Assembly: GCF_002855575.1 (NCBI RefSeq) | Contig: NZ_PKRQ01000002.1 | Location: forward strand, 682,001-746,000 | Length of the DNA stretch: 64,000 nt | Source: Tabrizicola sp. TH137 | GTDB taxonomy: Bacteria; Pseudomonadota; Alphaproteobacteria; Rhodobacterales; Rhodobacteraceae | Direction: 5' to 3' | Part shown: positions 60,603 through 64,000 of the stretch, one piece after another | Layout of the letters: every line of letters starts with the position of its first letter | How positions within the stretch are numbered: position 1 is the first letter of the stretch | Notes under the pieces: model-generated | What the model saw: the letters and a program-made list of their open reading frames with translations, nothing else | Database searches by the model: none | Told to the model about the DNA's origin: nothing | Made by a program: the position numbers and the translations under genes

Positions 60603-61037
60603 CTACCGCCGCCCCGCCTTCCGCGTGGACAAAAGCAGGTTCGTCTCCGACACCGTCACCCCCTCCATCGCCCGGATGCGGTGGATCGTCTCGTCCAGCT
60701 CCAGCAGGGTCTGCGTCCCCAGTTCCACGATCACATCCCACCGCCCATTGGTCGAATGCACCGCCTGCACCTGCGGCAGGCCGCCCAGCCGCGCCATGAT
60801 CTTCTCGCCCCCGCGCCCCTCGATCCCGATCATCATCAAGGCCCGCACCGGCGAAGAGGTCACATCCCCCCGCGTCAGCACGGTGAAACCCGCGATCTCG
60901 CCCTTGGCCGTCAACCGCTCCATCCGCGCCCGCACCGTCGCCCGGCTCAGCCCCAGCCGATCCGCCAGATCGGACAGCGCCGCCCGCCCATCCCGGCGCA
61001 ACTCCGCCACCAGCCGCTGATCCACCTCATCCATCAT
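60603..61037 (-). CDS. Lrp/AsnC-family transcriptional regulator
   Basis: A 144-residue regulator. An N-terminal winged helix-turn-helix (MMDEVDQRLVAELRRDGRAA, then LADRLGLSRATVRARMERL) precedes a C-terminal ligand-binding RAM domain (VQAVHSTNGRWDVIVELGTQ). It is divergent from arginase with 105 bases between the starts, so it probably controls arginine or ornithine catabolism in response to an amino acid. The first of two adjacent ATG codons (61037) is used. The frame extends far upstream but only antisense to arginase. Confidence 0.87.
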   Translation of the reverse strand: MMDEVDQRLVAELRRDGRAALSDLADRLGLSRATVRARMERLTAKGEIAGFTVLTRGDVTSSPVRALMMIGIEGRGGEKIMARLGGLPQVQAVHSTNGRWDVIVELGTQTLLELDETIHRIRAMEGVTVSETNLLLSTRKAGRR

Positions 61038-61142
61038 GGTCAATCTTCCCGCCGTTCCGCACAATTCCCTGTCCAGATCGACCATAACAACGCTGGATTT
61101 TGCCGCAACCCGGAAAGACCTTCGCAGGGAAGGAGAACCCTC

Positions 61143-62069
61143 ATGTCCAAGACCATCCTCATCGGCGCCCCCATCGACAGCGGCCAGCGCTATCCGGGCT
61201 GCCTCATGGGCCCCTCCGCCTATCGCGTGGCGGGGCTGGCGCAGGCGATCCGCGACCTCGGCCATGGCGTGGAAGACTGGGGCGATGTCGCCCTGCCCGA
61301 TCTCAAGCCCCTCACCTGCCCCAACCCCGCCGTCCATTCCCTTGCCGAAACCGTCGGCTGGACCGAAACCCTCGCCGACCGCACCGATGACGCGCTTTCG
61401 CAGGGCGGGCTCCCCATCATCCTGGGCGGCGACCATTCCCTCGCCCTCGGCTCCGTCGCCGGGGCCGCCGCCTATGCCAGGCGGAACGCGCGCCCGCTCT
61501 TCCTCCTCTGGCTGGATGCGCATTCCGATTTCCACACGCCGCTCACCACCACCTCCGGCAATCTGCACGGCACGCCCGTCGCCTATGTCGCGGGCCGCGA
61601 CGGATTTGACGCCTTCCCCCCCTTCCCGGCCCCGATCCCGCCGCAGAACATCTGCCTCTACGGCATCCGCTCGGTCGATCCGGCGGAACATGCCGCCCTC
61701 CTCACCCATGACATCGCCATAAATGACATGCGGGTGCTGGACGAGAACGGCATCGTCGCCCCCCTGCGCGCCTTCCTTGACCGGGTCCGCGCGGCGGGCG
61801 GGATGCTGCATGTCTCGCTCGACGTGGATTTCCTCGACCCTTCCATCGCCCCCGCCGTCGGCACCACCGTCCCCGGCGGCACGACGTTCCGCGAGGCGCA
61901 TCTGGTGATGGAGCTTCTCCACGAATCCGCCCTCGTCACCTCGCTCGATCTCGTGGAACTGAACCCCTTCCTTGATGAACGCGGCCGCACTGCGCGGCTG
62001 ATGGTCGATCTCGTGGCCTCCCTGATGGGCCGCAAGGTCTTTGACCGCCCCACCAGAGGCCATATGTGA
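61143..62069 (+). CDS. rocF: Arginase
   Basis: A 308-residue arginase that hydrolyses arginine to ornithine and urea. The Mn-binding motifs are GGDHSLALGSVAGA near residue 97, WLDAHSDFHTP near 122 and SLDVDFLDPSIAPAVGTTVPGG near 228. The N-terminus ILIGAPIDSGQRYPGCLMGPSAYR is also typical. ATG 61143 has a GAAGGAG site. It overlaps the ornithine cyclodeaminase gene by one base, so the two form an arginine-to-proline module. Confidence 0.95.
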   Translation: MSKTILIGAPIDSGQRYPGCLMGPSAYRVAGLAQAIRDLGHGVEDWGDVALPDLKPLTCPNPAVHSLAETVGWTETLADRTDDALSQGGLPIILGGDHSLALGSVAGAAAYARRNARPLFLLWLDAHSDFHTPLTTTSGNLHGTPVAYVAGRDGFDAFPPFPAPIPPQNICLYGIRSVDPAEHAALLTHDIAINDMRVLDENGIVAPLRAFLDRVRAAGGMLHVSLDVDFLDPSIAPAVGTTVPGGTTFREAHLVMELLHESALVTSLDLVELNPFLDERGRTARLMVDLVASLMGRKVFDRPTRGHM

Positions 62070-63115
62070 TGCTGACCCAACCGGAAAAACTGAACGTCGT
62101 CCCCTTCGTCTCCGTGGACCGGATGATGAAACTCGTCCACCGCATCGGCGTGGAACGGATGCTCACCGATCTGGCACAGGCCATCGAGGCCGATTTCCTC
62201 CGCTGGGGCCAGTTCGACAAGACGCCCCGCATCGCCTCCCATTCCGATGTGGGGGTGATCGAACTCATGCCCACCTCCGACGGGCAGACCTATGGCTTCA
62301 AATACGTCAACGGCCACCCCTCCAACATGAAGCGCGGCCTCCAGACCGTCACCGCCTTCGGCCTTCTGGCCGATGTCGAAACCGGCTACCCGGTGCTTCT
62401 GTCCGAAATGACCATCCTCACCGCCCTGCGCACGGCGGCGACCAGCGCGATGGCCGCCAAATGGCTCGCCCCCAAAGGCGCCACCACCATGGCCCTCATC
62501 GGCAATGGCGCGCAGGCGGAATTCCAGGCGCTGGCCTTCAAGGCCGTCTGCGGCCTGCGCGAGGTCAGGCTCTACGACATCGACCCTGCCGCCACCGCCA
62601 AATGCGCGAAGAACCTGGCAGGCTCCGGCCTCACCGTCACCCCCTGCCGGACGGCGGAAGAGGCGATCCTCGGCGCGCAGATCATCACCACCGTCACCGC
62701 CGACAAGACCAATGCCACGATCCTGACCGACAACATGGTCGGCGCGGGCGTCCATATCAACGGCGTCGGCGGCGATTGCCCCGGCAAGACGGAACTGCAC
62801 CGCGACATCCTCACCCGCTCCTCCATCTTCGTCGAATACCCGCCCCAGACCCGCATCGAGGGCGAGATCCAGCAACTCCCCCCCGACCACCCGGTCACCG
62901 AATTGTGGGAGGTCATCGCAGGCCGCGCCGCAGGCCGGACCGACGCCGCGCAAGTCACACTCTTCGACAGCGTCGGCTTCGCGATCGAGGATTTCTCCGC
63001 CCTCACCTATATCCGCTCCAAACTGGCGGAAACCGGCCTTTACGAAGATCTCGACATGATCGCCGATCCCGACGACCCGCGCGACCTCTTCGGGATGCTC
63101 CTGCGCGCAGCCTGA
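62069..63115 (+). CDS. Ornithine cyclodeaminase
   Basis: A 348-residue NAD-dependent enzyme turning ornithine into proline and ammonia. The substrate region KYVNGHPSNMKRGLQTVTAFG is near residue 80. The dinucleotide-binding segment TMALIGNGAQAEFQALAF is near residue 140. INGVGGDCPGKTELHRDIL near residue 230 is typical. ATG 62069 overlaps the arginase TGA (TGATG); GTG 62066 is an alternative. Arginase and this gene share a transcript. Confidence 0.93.
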   Translation: MLTQPEKLNVVPFVSVDRMMKLVHRIGVERMLTDLAQAIEADFLRWGQFDKTPRIASHSDVGVIELMPTSDGQTYGFKYVNGHPSNMKRGLQTVTAFGLLADVETGYPVLLSEMTILTALRTAATSAMAAKWLAPKGATTMALIGNGAQAEFQALAFKAVCGLREVRLYDIDPAATAKCAKNLAGSGLTVTPCRTAEEAILGAQIITTVTADKTNATILTDNMVGAGVHINGVGGDCPGKTELHRDILTRSSIFVEYPPQTRIEGEIQQLPPDHPVTELWEVIAGRAAGRTDAAQVTLFDSVGFAIEDFSALTYIRSKLAETGLYEDLDMIADPDDPRDLFGMLLRAA

Positions 63116-63134
63116 CCGAAGGCGCGACCCGCCC

Positions 63135-63157
63135 CTTCATCTTGGCCCAAATACTCA
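63135..63157 (+). repeat. Dispersed CTTCATCTTGG...CAAATACTC element
   Basis: A single, complete copy of the element found as an inverted pair at 22311-22361. It lies 20 bases after the ornithine cyclodeaminase stop, followed 40 bases later by a REP-like palindrome. Confidence 0.7.
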
Positions 63158-63196
63158 ATTCGACAGATCCACCCCGCGCGCGGCAGGGCAAAGGCC

Positions 63197-63222
63197 GTAG
63201 GGCGGGGTTAACCCCGCCTTAC
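63197..63222. repeat. REP-like palindrome (GTAGGGCGGGGTT type)
   Basis: GTAGGGCGGGGTT pairs with AACCCCGCCTTAC over 13 bp with one G-U pair and no loop bases beyond the centre. It is of the same family as 58303-58348 and 56989-57016. Confidence 0.75.
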
Positions 63223-63229
63223 CAGTTCA

Positions 63230-63307
63230 CCACCGCACCGCGCGGCGCGTGCCCACAGTTTACTGCACAGAATGCGGCACAGCTTGCGGCACAGCCGTTG
63301 CAGCCCC
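63230..63307. repeat. Dispersed TGCGGCACA-containing repeat, copy B
   Basis: This stretch aligns with 31201-31273, including ACCACCGC at the left end, two TGCGGCACA units and the end block TGCAGCCC. It ends just before the stop of usg. Both copies are close to the 3' end of a minus-strand gene and follow a palindrome. Confidence 0.7.
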
Positions 63308-63309
63308 TT

Positions 63310-63591
63310 TCAATGCAGCCGGAACTCCCCCACCACGTTCCGCCACTCGCCCGGGCTGATCAATTTCCGATGCGTGAACCGCACCGAATGCAGCGGCCCC
63401 TCGATCTTTTCCTGCCAGAACTCGATGAAGCGGAACAGTTCCGGGTAATCCGGCGCCAGATCATAGTGCTGCCACACGAAGGTATTGAGAACATTGCGAT
63501 AATCCGGCATCCGGTAGAAGAATTCCGCCGTCGTCAGACCATAGCCCCGCAGCATCAACTCCGTCTCGCTGCGCCCGTCCAGTGTCGCCAT
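63310..63591 (-). CDS. usg: Usg family protein
   Basis: A 93-residue protein: SETELMLRGYGLTTAEFFYRMPDY, then VLNTFVWQHYDLAPDYPELFRFIEFWQ, then VRFTHRKLISPGEW. This matches the small alphaproteobacterial Usg family, named in Caulobacter; its function is not known to me. It is divergent from gyrA. A repeat follows its stop. Confidence 0.88.
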   Translation of the reverse strand: MATLDGRSETELMLRGYGLTTAEFFYRMPDYRNVLNTFVWQHYDLAPDYPELFRFIEFWQEKIEGPLHSVRFTHRKLISPGEWRNVVGEFRLH

Positions 63592-63709
63592 GCGCGCCTC
63601 CTTGCTTGCCCCCCTGTGGAAAGGCTGCCTCGATTCGCGCTTTCTGGCAATGATTTCAATATGTTGTCACTCACCCGCCGCGGCTGCCAAAAGCGCCGCC
63701 CTTCGCGCA

Positions 63710-63739
63710 TTGCACCCCATATGCGGGATGGTGTAAGGT
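63710..63739 (+). promoter_or_regulatory. Possible gyrA promoter
   Basis: TTGCAC (63710-63715) and TAAGGT (63734-63739) are 18 bases apart, with transcription expected about 40 bases ahead of the gyrA start. The match to consensus is moderate, so this is tentative. Confidence 0.35.
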
Positions 63740-63758
63740 CACGCACAACAAGATATAG

Positions 63759-64000
<242 letters not shown>

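Overview
The window looks like a chromosomal segment from an alphaproteobacterium of the Rhodobacteraceae (Rhodobacter/Gemmobacter/Tabrizicola-like). The evidence is the very high G+C with strong third-position G/C bias, a class II DAHP synthase, a zinc-finger-degenerate DksA, CcmF/CcmH cytochrome c maturation, GlnE, Bpt, Usg, DUF2927 and DUF2852 proteins, a PIN protein of a family I associate with Rhodobacterales, and a VPLPA-CTERM protein. I see no phage, insertion sequence, integrase, CRISPR array or plasmid gene. The segment is densely coded core and catabolic genome, and most unexplained structure is intergenic.

Layout. 1-4154: inositol catabolism on the minus strand (iolD partial, an iolC/DUF2090 fusion, an RpiR-type iolR) with two GGAA-N6-TTCC operator-like sites. 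4177-4287: a striking array of four hairpins. 4287-6339: gamma carbonic anhydrase, gmk and YicC. 6476-12119: a PAS protein, DAHP synthase, a GlxA-type regulator, a Tat-type amine oxidase and a PQQ-type sugar dehydrogenase. 12305-17424: a complete branched-chain amino acid ABC transporter (binding protein, livG, livF, livH, livM). 17493-24755: two chemoreceptors flanking a dimethylglycine/sarcosine-dehydrogenase-like enzyme and a MobA-like transferase. 24870-24953: tRNA-Leu(CAA). 25008-33000: a YpfJ metallopeptidase, DsbB, an atypical retropepsin-like protein, dgt, erpA, exonuclease III, a flavin monooxygenase and dksA. 33165-38949: a MoxR ATPase, a DUF2927 lipoprotein, two small membrane proteins, a VWA protein, DedA and an M48 peptidase. 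38925-41445: a PIN protein, an RlmI-like methyltransferase and a lipoprotein. 41700-44304: Entner-Doudoroff genes edd and eda behind a perfect LacI-type operator. 45072-53595: a sorting-signal protein, glnE, and assorted housekeeping and membrane genes. 53805-56945: ilvB and ilvN under a leader-peptide attenuator, with a BrnT/BrnA toxin-antitoxin pair between the two subunits. 57020-60360: a crotonase, ccmH and ccmF. 60603-63115: an Lrp-type regulator divergent from arginase and ornithine cyclodeaminase. 63310-64000: usg and the start of gyrA.

How the genes fit together. Several nutrient modules sit side by side: inositol degradation, BCAA uptake and BCAA synthesis, methylated-amine oxidation, hexose acids through KDPG, and arginine to proline. 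Each has recognisable local control: IolR boxes, a LacI box, an ilv attenuator and an Lrp regulator. Between genes there are at least three families of small dispersed repeats. One is a GTAGG-type palindrome, one copy of which lies inside the ccmH signal-peptide region. One is a CTTCATCTTGG...CAAATACTC element often paired with a G/C-rich hairpin. One is a TGCGGCACA-repeat element abutting gene 3' ends. I found no wholly new multi-gene system. The best candidates for novelty are the symmetric four-hairpin array (4177-4287), the toxin-antitoxin pair inside the acetolactate synthase operon, and the compensatory duplicated dyads upstream of the DUF2927 lipoprotein.
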